Shown one piece after another: positions 16,638-24,773 of a stretch of 64,000 bases of DNA. The DNA is from Nitrosomonadales bacterium. GTDB taxonomy: Bacteria > Pseudomonadota > Gammaproteobacteria > Burkholderiales > Gallionellaceae. Position 1 is the first letter of the stretch. The number at the start of each line of letters is the position of its first letter. The notes beneath the pieces are model-generated. The model worked only from the letters and a program-made list of their open reading frames with translations. It was not told the DNA's origin and searched no databases. The stretch lies in assembly GCA_023259055.1 (NCBI GenBank), contig JAHFQZ010000004.1:124001-188000 (forward strand), given 5' to 3'. A program made the position numbers and the translations under genes.

Positions 16638-17282
16638 CTAGCGTACATTCTTTGCATCTCCTTCAACAAGGCCCGCCATCGCTGCCGCATCACTACTCTC
16701 GCAACCGCCCAATCCTTCGATTACGCCAGCCCGGTTTTGCGCAGGCTGATTCTGGCTCACTTTCCATTTGCCGGATAGCCGGGTGATGACGATTTCAATT
16801 CCGACGACAGACTCGATCAGCTTTTCGGTGAACTCATGCGGCGCATCCGATACTGCCCACGGTTTGGGAAAATTCGCTTCATGATAATCGGTGAGCGCTT
16901 CAAGGTGGGTATGCACCCAGGCCGCATCGTCAAAGACGCGCAGCGCGCCGTGGGCATGGACGACCGCGTAATTCCAGGTGGGCGCGACCTTTCCGGTTTC
17001 CTTCTTCGTGGCGTACCAGGACGGTGTGATGTAGGCATCGGGACCGTGGAATATCGCCAGCACTTCAGCCTCTTTTGCGAAATCGCGCCACAGCGGATTG
17101 GCCCGCGCCACGTGGCCGCGCAGCGTACCGAACGGCGCTGGTGTATCCGTTAAGTGCAGCGGAATGTGGTTCGCATCGAGCCCTCCGGAAGTCAGCGTGA
17201 CCAGAGTCGCCAGCGGTCGCGCACGCATCAGCTCGTGCATGAGCTCGACTCGTGGCTGTTCGAAATGTTTGGGGATGTACAT
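16638..17282 (-). CDS. PaiB-like FMN-binding negative transcriptional regulator
   Basis: A 214-residue protein of the PaiB family (split-barrel flavin-binding fold), named after a Bacillus regulator of sporulation and degradative enzymes. It starts MYIPKHFEQ and includes ANHIPLHL and the segment TWNYAVVHAHGALR that contacts the cofactor in relatives. The C-terminus has MAGLVEG. No helix-turn-helix is seen, so a regulatory function is by family name only. It stops 14 bases before the hemH start region's downstream end; both read leftward and may be cotranscribed. Confidence 0.8.
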   Translation of the reverse strand: MYIPKHFEQPRVELMHELMRARPLATLVTLTSGGLDANHIPLHLTDTPAPFGTLRGHVARANPLWRDFAKEAEVLAIFHGPDAYITPSWYATKKETGKVAPTWNYAVVHAHGALRVFDDAAWVHTHLEALTDYHEANFPKPWAVSDAPHEFTEKLIESVVGIEIVITRLSGKWKVSQNQPAQNRAGVIEGLGGCESSDAAAMAGLVEGDAKNVR

Positions 17283-17296
17283 GTACGCGGACTGTC

Positions 17297-18385
17297 TTAT
17301 TTCTTCGCGCCCATCTCAAGCGCTCGCAGCCTGCCTTGCTCCAGCTCCGCCGCATCCGGTTCGATCAGCCAGCCGTGCAAATTGTCCAGCACCAGGTCGG
17401 TCAGCGCGTGCATCCAGTCGTTGCGGTCGTTGAGGCAGGGGATGTAGTGGTATTCGCCGCCGCCCGCGTGCTGGAATTCTTGCTTGCCTTCCAGCGCGAT
17501 TTCTTCCAGCGTCTCTAGACAGTCGGCGACGAAGCCGGGGCAAACCACGTCGAGGCGTTTGAGCTTTTGTTTGCCGAGTTCCTTGAGGGTAGCGGCGGTA
17601 TAGGGTTTGAGCCATTCCGCATTACCGAGGCGCGACTGGAAGCTGATGGCGTACTGTTCCGGTTTCAGGCCGAGTTGCTGCGCCAGCAGGCGTGCGGTCT
17701 TGTTGCATTCGCAGTGGTAGGGGTCGCCCTTGTCCAGCGTATATTTCGGCAGGCCGTGGAAACTCATCAGCAGTTTTTCCGGCCTGCCGTGTTTCATCCA
17801 GTGGTCGTTGATGCTGTTCGCCAATGACTTGATGTAGCCGGGGTTGTCGTGGAAATTGCGGATGGTGCGCAGCGCGGGAGTGTTGCGCATCTGCTGCAAC
17901 TCATCGAACACGATGTCGCACACCGTGGCGGTGGTGCTGGAGGCATATTGCGGATACATCGGCACGACCAGGATGCGCTGGCAGTTCTGTTCCTTGAGCT
18001 TGCGCAACACGCTGGGTATCGAAGGGTTGCCGTAACGCATCGCGTGGGCTACCACGAACGGCGCCTTGGTGCGCTGGCTGAGATAGCCTTGCAGCAGTGA
18101 TGTTTGCTTTTCGGTATAGACGCGCAGCGGCGAACCTTCCTTCATCCACACCTTGGCATATTTTGCGGCAGATTTTTTCGGGCGGGTGTTGAGGATGATG
18201 CCGTTGAGGATCAGCCACCAGAGGGCGCGCGGCATCTCCACGACGCGCGGGTCGCTGAGGAATTCTTTCAGGTAGGTGCGCACGGCTTCGGGCGTGGGCG
18301 CATCCGGCGTGCCGAGGTTGATCAGCAGGATGCCGGTTTTGACGGGTGTGCCGTGGGTGTGGGTGGGTTCGGGTTGGTAGGTCAT
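17297..18385 (-). CDS. hemH: Ferrochelatase
   Basis: A 362-residue enzyme that inserts Fe(II) into protoporphyrin IX, the last step of heme synthesis. It starts with [18 protein letters not shown]; the active-site histidine lies in LLMSFHGLP, followed by a [11 protein letters not shown] segment, and the conserved [13 protein letters not shown] is also present. The ATG at 18385 is chosen because the frame further upstream is encoded by a CACGAAA repeat and is not conserved. Its 5' flank is the repeat-GxxExxY cassette that separates it from hrcA, its usual neighbourhood partner. Confidence 0.95.
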   Translation of the reverse strand: MTYQPEPTHTHGTPVKTGILLINLGTPDAPTPEAVRTYLKEFLSDPRVVEMPRALWWLILNGIILNTRPKKSAAKYAKVWMKEGSPLRVYTEKQTSLLQGYLSQRTKAPFVVAHAMRYGNPSIPSVLRKLKEQNCQRILVVPMYPQYASSTTATVCDIVFDELQQMRNTPALRTIRNFHDNPGYIKSLANSINDHWMKHGRPEKLLMSFHGLPKYTLDKGDPYHCECNKTARLLAQQLGLKPEQYAISFQSRLGNAEWLKPYTAATLKELGKQKLKRLDVVCPGFVADCLETLEEIALEGKQEFQHAGGGEYHYIPCLNDRNDWMHALTDLVLDNLHGWLIEPDAAELEQGRLRALEMGAKK

Positions 18386-18409
18386 GTGATTTAAGATAGT
18401 TAAATTCTG

Positions 18410-18571
18410 GTCCACGAAAGACACGAAAAGCACGAAAATTTAAAAACACAATTCCTTTAGTCGTCGCTTATGTCTGACAAACTTCATTTCTCGAGATAAC
18501 CGACGAAGGCTTCTTCGGAGTGCCAAATTGTTCCATTCATATTTTTCGTGCCTTTCGTGTTTTTCGTGGAC
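18410..18571. repeat. CACGAAA inverted-repeat element, copy B
   Basis: Left arm 18410-18437 has three CACGAAA units and is identical to the left arm of copy E (41609-41636). Right arm 18544-18571 is the inverse and is identical base for base to the solo arm at 18963-18990. The element lies just upstream of hemH and ends six bases before the GxxExxY stop codon. Confidence 0.85.
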
Positions 18572-18576
18572 AAGCC

Positions 18577-18960
18577 TTACAGCACAATTCTTTCAACCGT
18601 TGCTTTCGGGTGACAACCGAAGTTGGCGAGCAAGCCGAGGCGCATTCCTGTTGCTTTCAGGTAGTTCATTAATTGCGCCTTGTGTTCTCCTGTTGTGGCA
18701 GCAAGAGCCTTAAGTTCAATGATAATGGATTCATGGCAAATGAAATCGGGAATATAAATTTGTCGCAACGGCTCGCCCTTATAGGAAAGGCGCAATTCCT
18801 GATGTGCGACAAATGGAATCCCTCGTTTTGAAAATTCCTTCCCCAAGCACTCTTGGTAGACGGCCTCCAGAAAACCGCATCCCATCTCACGGTACACTTC
18901 AAACACGGCTCCCTGTATCTGATAGCACTCTTCCCTGTAAAGAATATCTCCATCCAGCAT
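18577..18960 (-). CDS. GxxExxY protein (PD-(D/E)XK nuclease-like fold)
   Basis: A 127-residue protein of the GxxExxY family. The name motif is G29-F-L-E32-A-V-Y35, and the nuclease-like core follows as PDFIC with Asp72, then IELKA with Glu82 and Lys84, and Q96-LMNY. These match the PD-(D/E)XK pattern, so it could cut or bind nucleic acid, but activity is unproven for the family. It is sandwiched between identical 28-nt CACGAAA arms in direct orientation (18544-18571 and 18963-18990). The arm at 18963 ends two bases before the ATG, and its AAAGG probably serves as the ribosome-binding site. It separates hemH from hrcA and looks inserted. Confidence 0.88.
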   Translation of the reverse strand: MLDGDILYREECYQIQGAVFEVYREMGCGFLEAVYQECLGKEFSKRGIPFVAHQELRLSYKGEPLRQIYIPDFICHESIIIELKALAATTGEHKAQLMNYLKATGMRLGLLANFGCHPKATVERIVL

Positions 18961-18962
18961 TA

Positions 18963-18990
18963 TTTCGTGCCTTTCGTGTTTTTCGTGGAC
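18963..18990. repeat. CACGAAA solo arm, 5' of the GxxExxY gene
   Basis: A 28-nt arm in the same orientation as, and identical to, 18544-18571. On the minus strand it reads GTCCACGAAA then two further units and stops two bases short of the GxxExxY ATG. No inverse partner is found on the hrcA side. Confidence 0.85.
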
Positions 18991-19010
18991 TGTTTTTTAA
19001 TCTGGAAGAT

Positions 19011-20030
19011 TTAATGTTGCGACAGCGCGTTGCCCAGCAGCTTGGCGGTTATATCCACAATCGGAATCACCCTTTCATAGTTCATGCGCTTCGGGCCGAC
19101 TACGGCGAGCGTGCCGACTACTTTGCCGTTGGCGGAATAGGGCGCGGTGATGACGCTGCATTCGTCCAGCGAGGCCAGCCCGGATTCGCCGCCGATAAAG
19201 ATGTGGATGCCATGCCCTCTGCGGCTGGCTTCGAGTAGTTGCAGCAGTTCGGTTTTTTTCTCGAACAAATTAAACAGCCTGCGCAGGCGGTTCATGTCGG
19301 TGGACAGCTCTTCCACATGCAGCAGATTGTGCTCGCCGCTGATGACGTAATCTTCCGCTTGATTTGCCTGTGCCGCATCGCCCGCCGCCAGCGCCGCTGT
19401 CATCAGCGCACTCATGTCCTGATGCAGTTGCTGCAATTCCCCGCGCAGCCGGTCACGGATTTGCGAGAAGCTGCAACCGATGTAATGCTGGTTGAGAAAG
19501 TTGCCCGCCTCGGTGAGTTGCGACTGGGTGTAATCGCGTTCCAGCAGCAGCACGCGGTTTTCCACTTCGCCGTCAGGCATCACGATGATCAGCAGCACGC
19601 GCTTTTCGCCGAGGCGCAGGAATTCGATCTGGCGCACGGTGATCGCGCTGCGTCTGGCCGTGGCGACCACGCCGGCGAAGTGCGTCAGTTCTGAAAGTAT
19701 GTTCGAGGCTTGCGCGATCAGCCGTGACGGGTTGTCCGGCTGCAACTGCTGTTCCATTTGCTGTACCCGCGCGCTGTCCAGCGGCTTGGTCACCAGCATG
19801 GTATCGACGAACAGCCGGTATGCCAGGCCGGTCGGGACACGCCCTGCCGAGGTGTGCGGGCTGCTGACCAGGCCGATGTCTTCCAGGTCTGCCATCACGT
19901 TGCGGATGGTCGCCGGGCTGACTTCCAGGCCGGAATACTGAAGCAGCGCGCGCGAGCCGACCGGCTGGCCATCGCTGATGTAGCGTTCCACCAGGGTTTT
20001 GAGCAGGATTTGTGCGCGTTCGTTGAGCAT
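19011..20030 (-). CDS. hrcA: Heat-inducible transcription repressor HrcA
   Basis: A 339-residue repressor of class I heat-shock genes (groE, dnaK), binding CIRCE operators. The N-terminal winged helix is seen in [20 protein letters not shown], then [24 protein letters not shown]-like and dimerisation region follows, ending with [25 protein letters not shown] sequence. I find no CIRCE (TTAGCACTC-N9-GAGTGCTAA) in the upstream 250 bases, so autorepression is not evident. In Betaproteobacteria hrcA usually lies near hemH; here the GxxExxY cassette intervenes. Confidence 0.95.
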   Translation of the reverse strand: MLNERAQILLKTLVERYISDGQPVGSRALLQYSGLEVSPATIRNVMADLEDIGLVSSPHTSAGRVPTGLAYRLFVDTMLVTKPLDSARVQQMEQQLQPDNPSRLIAQASNILSELTHFAGVVATARRSAITVRQIEFLRLGEKRVLLIIVMPDGEVENRVLLLERDYTQSQLTEAGNFLNQHYIGCSFSQIRDRLRGELQQLHQDMSALMTAALAAGDAAQANQAEDYVISGEHNLLHVEELSTDMNRLRRLFNLFEKKTELLQLLEASRRGHGIHIFIGGESGLASLDECSVITAPYSANGKVVGTLAVVGPKRMNYERVIPIVDITAKLLGNALSQH

Positions 20031-20285
20031 AGTGCTGATTCTACCATCGCGAATGCGATGTCAATCACGGAACTTGAGGGGTGAACTGGATGTCAGAAAG
20101 CGGGCATTGAATTATAAAACCAGGGTTGTAGATGATTCGCAGGCTTGATTGGCCTTGAACGGTCACGCAAAAAATCGGGATTCAGAATCCCATTTGATAT
20201 ATTCTTCAAGCAGTAAAGGCGGTGTGCTCTAACAAGCCGCCATATGTTGTTGAGCAGAGAACCTGAATCCGCGACGGAGATCGCC

Positions 20286-20546
20286 TTGAAGAAAATTAAA
20301 AATGAAGCAGAATTATTTAAGGGCGCATTGCTTGCCGGTGTGAAGTATGCGGAGGGGCGCGGCGTGGTCGAGTTTGAACCGACTGATTCGGCAAGCGAGA
20401 AACTCCTGTACATCTACAGGCTGCTTGTTCATGATAAAGTCATTCAGCCATTGCCTGAAGATCAGGTCGCTGAAAAAACCCTGAGGCATAAACTTGCAAT
20501 CTGGTACTCAAAACAACTGCCGAAAGATCACCCGCTTTTAAAATAA
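20286..20546 (+). CDS. DUF5062 family protein
   Basis: An 86-residue cytoplasmic protein with the DUF5062 pattern: KKIKNEAEL at the start, VEFEPTDS, YRLLVHDKVIQPL, and the ending KLAIWYSKQLPKDHPLL. The start is the TTG at 20286, six bases after GGAG, which gives the family's usual N-terminus; the ATG at 20244 has no ribosome-binding site. It diverges from hrcA with about 250 bases between. Function unknown. Confidence 0.65.
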   Translation: MKKIKNEAELFKGALLAGVKYAEGRGVVEFEPTDSASEKLLYIYRLLVHDKVIQPLPEDQVAEKTLRHKLAIWYSKQLPKDHPLLK

Positions 20547-20656
20547 ACCGGCCAGTGACAATATCTTTCAGGTTATCTACGGCAACATAAAAATCTTTCT
20601 AACTATTCAAATTACTGCAAGACGGGCGCACGTTAACGACCATTAAGGAGAAAACG

Positions 20657-21079
20657 ATGAAAAAAATTACCATGTTGTTTTTGCTAGGACTGGTTCTTGG
20701 TTCACAGGCGCTTTATGCGGCTGAAAAGGGCGATAGCAAGCAGAAAGCGGCTGAAAAGGGCGATAGCAAGCAGAGTTTTTGGCATAAGCTCCGGATCAAG
20801 ATCGAGTCGATGACTCCCCAGAAAAAAACCAGTGTAACCACTGCAACAGGCGGAGTTCGGGGCGCACCGGTGTCAACTGAAGAAATGTATTGGAAAAATG
20901 AAGCAACCGGACAAATGATAGCTGCCGAAGAGCTTGAGACGTTCAAAAATGCGATGAAGCTGGCCGATTCGGATGACAAGGCGCAGGCTCATGCCGCTTT
21001 TGCCGAATTCATCAAGAAATATCCGGGAAGCTCATTGCGCAAGGATGCAGACCAGGCCTTGGCGCTGCTTGCAAAGTAA
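20657..21079 (+). CDS. Secreted protein with an N-terminal tandem repeat
   Basis: A 140-residue protein with a clear signal peptide (cleavage near LYA-AE) and a near-perfect two-unit repeat of AAEKGDSKQ right after it, encoded by a 30-base tandem duplication. The C-terminal half is a short helical region ending FAEFIKKYPGSSLRKDADQALALL, like a tetratricopeptide-type helix pair. I do not recognise the family. AAGGAG precedes the ATG. It converges on an NTF2-like gene; a hairpin lies between them. Confidence 0.65.
   Translation: MKKITMLFLLGLVLGSQALYAAEKGDSKQKAAEKGDSKQSFWHKLRIKIESMTPQKKTSVTTATGGVRGAPVSTEEMYWKNEATGQMIAAEELETFKNAMKLADSDDKAQAHAAFAEFIKKYPGSSLRKDADQALALLAK
20717..20774 (+). repeat. 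30-bp tandem duplication within a secreted-protein gene
   Basis: The bases GCGGCTGAAAAGGGCGATAG are repeated at 30-base spacing (20717 and 20747), duplicating AAEKGDSKQ after the signal peptide. Two copies only; such arrays can change copy number by slippage. Confidence 0.85.
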
Positions 21080-21117
21080 GCGCTCCAGCCAGATAGGCGT
21101 TAACGTTTAAAGCCGTG

Positions 21118-21153
21118 CCTTTCTGCCGGAAGCTTCTGCATTCGGCAGAAAGG
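21118..21153. terminator. Hairpin between convergent genes
   Basis: CCTTTCTGCCG (21118-21128) and CGGCAGAAAGG (21143-21153) form a perfect 11-bp stem with a 14-base loop. It lies between the convergent secreted-protein and NTF2-like genes. A U-run is weak on both sides, so a bidirectional terminator is probable but not certain. Confidence 0.6.
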
Positions 21154-21183
21154 AAGTGGGATATTTGCTTTTAGAGGTGAGCT

Positions 21184-21846
21184 TTATTCTTTGCCGCTGG
21201 TTTCTTTTACTATCATCCATCGAGTGCCATGCAGTTCAAGATCAAGACGCTTGTGCAAGCCGGTTTCTGAAAAACCATCTGCCTTAAAGGACTGAACGAA
21301 CTCGACAGTCGCTGTGTTCTTTTGCAAAGAAACTGTCAGGCCTGAAAGCTCTATCTCGATTTTGCGGTACTTGTTTAAACGGTTACGGCGCTGTCTTTCC
21401 CACGCAGAGCGTGTAAGGCCGTGATGTGGCTGGAATTCCGGCGCATAGAAGGACAGATAATTATCCACATCTTTTGCAGCCCACGCTTCGGCCCATTTGC
21501 TCACAATGGATGATACTTTTTGTTGGCTGTCATTTGCATTGTTCTGGTTAGCTGCAACGAGAGGAAGTTGGATTGAACTTGCCGGGCTTGCGGCTTTTTG
21601 TATTGGCACTGCAGGAGAAAACATGCTTCTGACAGGATTAAACAATACAACGATAGCTGTCACTCCCAGCACAAAGCCCATTCCTCCGGTAATGAGTAGC
21701 TTGGGTGAAATTGGATTTGCGCCGTGTTTCGATAGAGCGCGGAGTTTAGCTGTCGATGGCGCTTTGCTTTGCAGCTTTGCTCGTGGCTGGTGCTTGGCTT
21801 TCAGGCGCAGTGCTTTCAGGCGCATGGCTTTTTGAAGAAGGTTCAT
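21184..21846 (-). CDS. Membrane-anchored NTF2-like domain protein
   Basis: A 220-residue protein. A basic N-terminal cytoplasmic tail (about residues 1-48, rich in Lys and Arg) is followed by one membrane helix (TGGMGFVLGVTAIVVLF), a Ser/Ala linker and an NTF2-like domain from about 110 (IVSKWAEAWAAKDVDNYLSFYAP to the end). NTF2-like C-terminal domains of this type occur with L,D-transpeptidases or as lone scaffold proteins. No enzyme motif is visible. It follows ftsX on the same strand, 74 bases away, which hints at an envelope role. Confidence 0.6.
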   Translation of the reverse strand: MNLLQKAMRLKALRLKAKHQPRAKLQSKAPSTAKLRALSKHGANPISPKLLITGGMGFVLGVTAIVVLFNPVRSMFSPAVPIQKAASPASSIQLPLVAANQNNANDSQQKVSSIVSKWAEAWAAKDVDNYLSFYAPEFQPHHGLTRSAWERQRRNRLNKYRKIEIELSGLTVSLQKNTATVEFVQSFKADGFSETGLHKRLDLELHGTRWMIVKETSGKE

Positions 21847-21920
21847 AATCTTTTACTTGGATAGTTCGGTAAACGGATTCATCTGGTAATACGTCCGCTT
21901 CTTTCCCGGTTTGGGTCAAG

Positions 21921-22817
21921 CTAGCGTGGCTCAGCTTGCGACAAATACCGCGCCACCGACAGCCACGCTCCCAGCCAGCCGAGATACAACGAGAACAGCA
22001 GCAGCGACAGGCTATCTCCGAGAGACATAGGTCGCAATACGAACTGACTGGCATAGAGTTCAGATAGCGCTTTGAGTTGGTGGTTGAGCAGCGCCAAACT
22101 CAGCGAGATGATGAGCCAGGCCATGATCCCGCCGAGCAGTCCCTGCATCGCGCCAAAATACAGGAAAGGGCGACGGATGAAGCCGTTGGTTGCGCCGATC
22201 AGCTTGGACACTTCGATTTCGTCGCGTTTGGTCAGGATTTGCAGGCGGATGGTGTTGAAGGTGATGGCGATCAGCGCAAGGCTGAGCAGGCTGGCGAGTA
22301 TTACCACCGCCATCCGGCCGAATTTGAGCAGGGCTTCGAGCTTGTAGGCCCAGGCTGAATCGAGTTGCGCATGTTCCACTTTGGGGAGCTTCGCCAGTTC
22401 GTTGCGCAGTACATCCAGAGCCTGCGCATCGCCGGATTTCGGATAAACGATGAAGGCATCCGGTAACGGATTCTGGCTCAGGCCGCCTATTACATCGGCA
22501 AGACTGGTGCTTTGCTTGAGTTGTTCCAGGGCATGGTCGCGGGCAACGAATTCGACGCTGGCAATAGCGGGGTGTTGCGCGAGCTGGTTGCGCAAAGTAT
22601 CAATGTCACCTGTTTTTGCATTCATGCTCAGGAACAGGCTGATCTGTGGTGTACCGGAGAGTTGTGCTACCAAGCCCTGTGCGTTTTGCAGCATCACATA
22701 CATGCCGGTCGGCAGACTGAGCGCGATGCCGATGACCAGAATATTCAGGAAGGCCGCCAGTGGTGAGGCGAACATACGCCGCATTACACCGATGTTTTGA
22801 GCGAGTGCATGTCTCAT
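21921..22817 (-). CDS. ftsX: Cell division protein FtsX
   Basis: A 298-residue integral membrane partner of FtsE in the divisome ABC complex that activates peptidoglycan amidases. Four membrane segments are visible, and between the first and second lies a periplasmic domain (TGDIDTLRNQLAQHPAIASV and following). The segment TFNTIRLQILTKRDEIEVSKL is typical of FtsX. The start codon overlaps the ftsE stop by four bases (ATGA), so translation is coupled. The order ftsY-ftsE-ftsX is the usual one. Confidence 0.94.
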   Translation of the reverse strand: MRHALAQNIGVMRRMFASPLAAFLNILVIGIALSLPTGMYVMLQNAQGLVAQLSGTPQISLFLSMNAKTGDIDTLRNQLAQHPAIASVEFVARDHALEQLKQSTSLADVIGGLSQNPLPDAFIVYPKSGDAQALDVLRNELAKLPKVEHAQLDSAWAYKLEALLKFGRMAVVILASLLSLALIAITFNTIRLQILTKRDEIEVSKLIGATNGFIRRPFLYFGAMQGLLGGIMAWLIISLSLALLNHQLKALSELYASQFVLRPMSLGDSLSLLLFSLYLGWLGAWLSVARYLSQAEPR

Positions 22818-23563
22818 GTTTGTCCTGAGCCTGTCGAATGGCTAGTAGTTCCATCAGTGGTTTGTACTGAGCCTGCCGAAGCGGCCTGTCCTGAGGTAAC
22901 TGAGGGTGAAGCAGTTTGCAGTTCCCCGTGCACCAGCTCAAGGGTGCGCACCCTAGTGTCTTGCAGCACGCTGGAATCGTGGGTGGAAATCAACAGGGTG
23001 GCGCCGACCTGATGGAAAGATTTGAATATCGCCATGATCTCCTGCGCGTAGGCCGCATCCAGGTTGCCGGTCGGCTCGTCGGCCAGCAGGATGGTCGGAC
23101 GGTTCACGATGGCGCGTGCGATGCACAGACGCTGCTGTTCACCGCCGGACAAAGCGATGGGGTTGGATTTTTCGCGCTTGAGCAGGCCTACCTTGTCGAG
23201 GGCGGCGCGCACGCGTTTGTGGCTTTCGCGATAATCGAATCCGCAGATTTGCAGCGGCAGCATGACGTTGTCGAATACGCTTCGGTCGAACAGCAACTTG
23301 TGATCCTGAAAGATGATGCCGAGGTTGCGGCGCAGATAAGGCAGCGCGCGGTCTTTGAGCACTCCGACGTTCTGGTTGTTGACCAGAACTGTGCCGAGGT
23401 TGGGGCGTTCAATTGCGGCGACAAGCTTGAGCAAGGTGCTCTTTCCAGCACCCGAGTGTCCAATCAGGAACGCCATCTCGCCTTTGGCGATTTCAAACGA
23501 GACGTTCTTCAGCGCATGGTTGCCGGCCGGATAACGCTTGTGGACCTGGTTGAATTTAATCAT
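22814..23563 (-). CDS. ftsE: Cell division ATPase FtsE with a repeat-derived C-terminal tail
   Basis: A 249-residue ABC ATPase. The Walker A is GHSGAGKST with Lys41, the signature is LSGGEQQR and the Walker B is [11 protein letters not shown]. Most FtsE proteins end near residue 220; here about 30 further residues rich in Ser, Thr, Gly and Gln are encoded by copies of the CCTGAGCCTGTCGAA repeat (22820-22884). The start is the ATG at 23563; the frame further upstream runs through a CACGAAA repeat and is not homologous. It couples to ftsX by overlap and follows ftsY after a 100-base gap that holds copy C. Confidence 0.94.
   Translation of the reverse strand: MIKFNQVHKRYPAGNHALKNVSFEIAKGEMAFLIGHSGAGKSTLLKLVAAIERPNLGTVLVNNQNVGVLKDRALPYLRRNLGIIFQDHKLLFDRSVFDNVMLPLQICGFDYRESHKRVRAALDKVGLLKREKSNPIALSGGEQQRLCIARAIVNRPTILLADEPTGNLDAAYAQEIMAIFKSFHQVGATLLISTHDSSVLQDTRVRTLELVHGELQTASPSVTSGQAASAGSVQTTDGTTSHSTGSGQT
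22820..22884. repeat. Two CCTGAGCCTGTCGAA repeats in the 3' end of ftsE
   Basis: TGTCCTGAGCCTGTCGAATGG (near 22820-22842) and GTACTGAGCCTGCCGAAGCGG (near 22864-22884) are two copies in the same orientation, with a third partial CTGTCCTGAGG just after. They encode the unusual polar tail of FtsE. Confidence 0.75.
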
Positions 23564-23580
23564 TGCAAATGCAAAACCGG

Positions 23581-23653
23581 GTCCACGAAACACACGAAAA
23601 GCACGAAAAAATGGATGGCGGGCAATTTCGTGCTTTTCGTGTATTTCGTGGAT
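23581..23653. repeat. CACGAAA inverted-repeat element, copy C
   Basis: Arms 23581-23608 and 23626-23653 each have three units and are almost fully complementary, with only 17 bases between them, so the transcript can form a strong hairpin. It lies inside the ftsY-ftsE intergenic gap, an operon interior, where it could reduce read-through or protect RNA ends. Confidence 0.85.
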
Positions 23654-23663
23654 AAGGGTATTT

Positions 23664-24689
23664 TCATTCTTCCAGCCCCAATAGAGCAGCGACAAAATCT
23701 TCAGCGACGAACGGACGCAAATCGTCCATTCCTTCGCCTACGCCGATGAAGCGCACCGGAATCGGGTGCGCTTTGGCAATCGCCGCGATCACGCCGCCCT
23801 TGGCCGTGCCGTCCAGCTTCGTCAGAATCAATCCCGTCACGCCGAGCGCCTGATCGAATGCTCTGACCTGGCTCAGCGCGTTCTGCCCGGTGTTAGCATC
23901 CAGCACCAGCAATATTTCGTGCGGCGCGGCTGGCGATGCCTGCCCTGAGCCGGGTCGAAGGGTCGGCGTTTCTGGTAACGCCTTGGCAATGACGCGTTTC
24001 ACCTTTTTGATCTCTTCCATCAGGTGGGCTTGGGTGGTCAGCCGCCCGGCAGTGTCGGCCAGCACTACATCGATCTTGCGCGCCTTTGCGGCTTGTATGG
24101 CATCGTAAATCACCGCAGCGGCATCGTTGCCTTGTTGCGTGATTACCGTCACGCTGTTGCGCACTCCCCAAGCCATCAGTTGTTCCCGCGCTGCGGCGCG
24201 AAAGGTGTCCCCTGCCGCGAGCATTACCGACAGACCCTGATCTTGCAGATATTTTGCCAGCTTGCCTATCGAGGTGGTCTTGCCTGCGCCATTCACGCCT
24301 ACCATCATGATGACGAAGGGTTTATGGGCTTTAATTTGATCTTGGACTTGATCTTGGGCAAGCAGCGGTTGCTCCAGCGGTTTGAGCAGCTTGAGCAGGC
24401 AATGCGCGAGTGCTTCCCTGAGTTGCGCGGCTTCGACCAGATGCTGTTCCTTTACCTGGCGACGCAGGTCGGCGAGCAGCGCGTTGGTCGCATCCATGCC
24501 GACATCGGCAGTGATGAGTACGGTTTCGAGTTCATCGTAAAGATCATCATCTATCTTCCCGCCGCGACCGAACAGGTCGGCGAGCTGGTTACCGGTGCTT
24601 GCCAATCCGGATTTCAGGCGCGATATCCATCCGCTGCCGGAATTCTCGCTGGAAGTGTTGGACGGATTTTTTTTTAAGAAACTGAACAT
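23664..24689 (-). CDS. ftsY: Signal recognition particle receptor FtsY
   Basis: A 341-residue SRP GTPase receptor that docks ribosome-nascent chain complexes at the membrane. Motifs: GVNGAGKTTSIGKLA (G1), DTAGRLTTQAHLM (G3) and TKLDGTAKGG (G4). The acidic N-terminal A region is short. Residues about 243-250 (PTLRPGSGQASPA) lie in a CCTGAGCCGGGTCGAA-type repeat (23941-23963) and look like an in-frame insertion between the G3 region and LLVLDANTGQNAL. The ATG at 24689 is preferred. It diverges from the M16 peptidase genes. Confidence 0.94.
   Translation of the reverse strand: MFSFLKKNPSNTSSENSGSGWISRLKSGLASTGNQLADLFGRGGKIDDDLYDELETVLITADVGMDATNALLADLRRQVKEQHLVEAAQLREALAHCLLKLLKPLEQPLLAQDQVQDQIKAHKPFVIMMVGVNGAGKTTSIGKLAKYLQDQGLSVMLAAGDTFRAAAREQLMAWGVRNSVTVITQQGNDAAAVIYDAIQAAKARKIDVVLADTAGRLTTQAHLMEEIKKVKRVIAKALPETPTLRPGSGQASPAAPHEILLVLDANTGQNALSQVRAFDQALGVTGLILTKLDGTAKGGVIAAIAKAHPIPVRFIGVGEGMDDLRPFVAEDFVAALLGLEE
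23941..23963. repeat. CCTGAGCCTGTCGAA-type repeat inside ftsY
   Basis: The bases TGCCCTGAGCCGGGTCGAAG match the repeat core with two changes. It is in frame and encodes a Pro/Ser/Gly/Gln loop in the GTPase domain of FtsY. Confidence 0.65.
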
Positions 24690-24773
24690 TGAAATGATCG
24701 TAGTCGGGAGATGTAAAAATGTCGCATAATGCGCGCGCATTTTATGCCGTTTACATCTATTAGGGCTAGGGAC

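Noticed and set aside
18386..18433. Longer hemH starting at 18433
   Set aside because: The extension is translated from the CACGAAA arm and is not part of the ferrochelatase fold.
20031..20285. CIRCE operator in front of hrcA
   Set aside because: I looked for TTAGCACTC-N9-GAGTGCTAA on both strands and found nothing close; only a short GGGATTC/GAATCCC hairpin is present.
23564..23695. Longer ftsE beginning at 23695
   Set aside because: The added residues (IHEIHEKHE and FRAFRVFRG) are just the translation of CACGAAA arms; homologues begin at [11 protein letters not shown].
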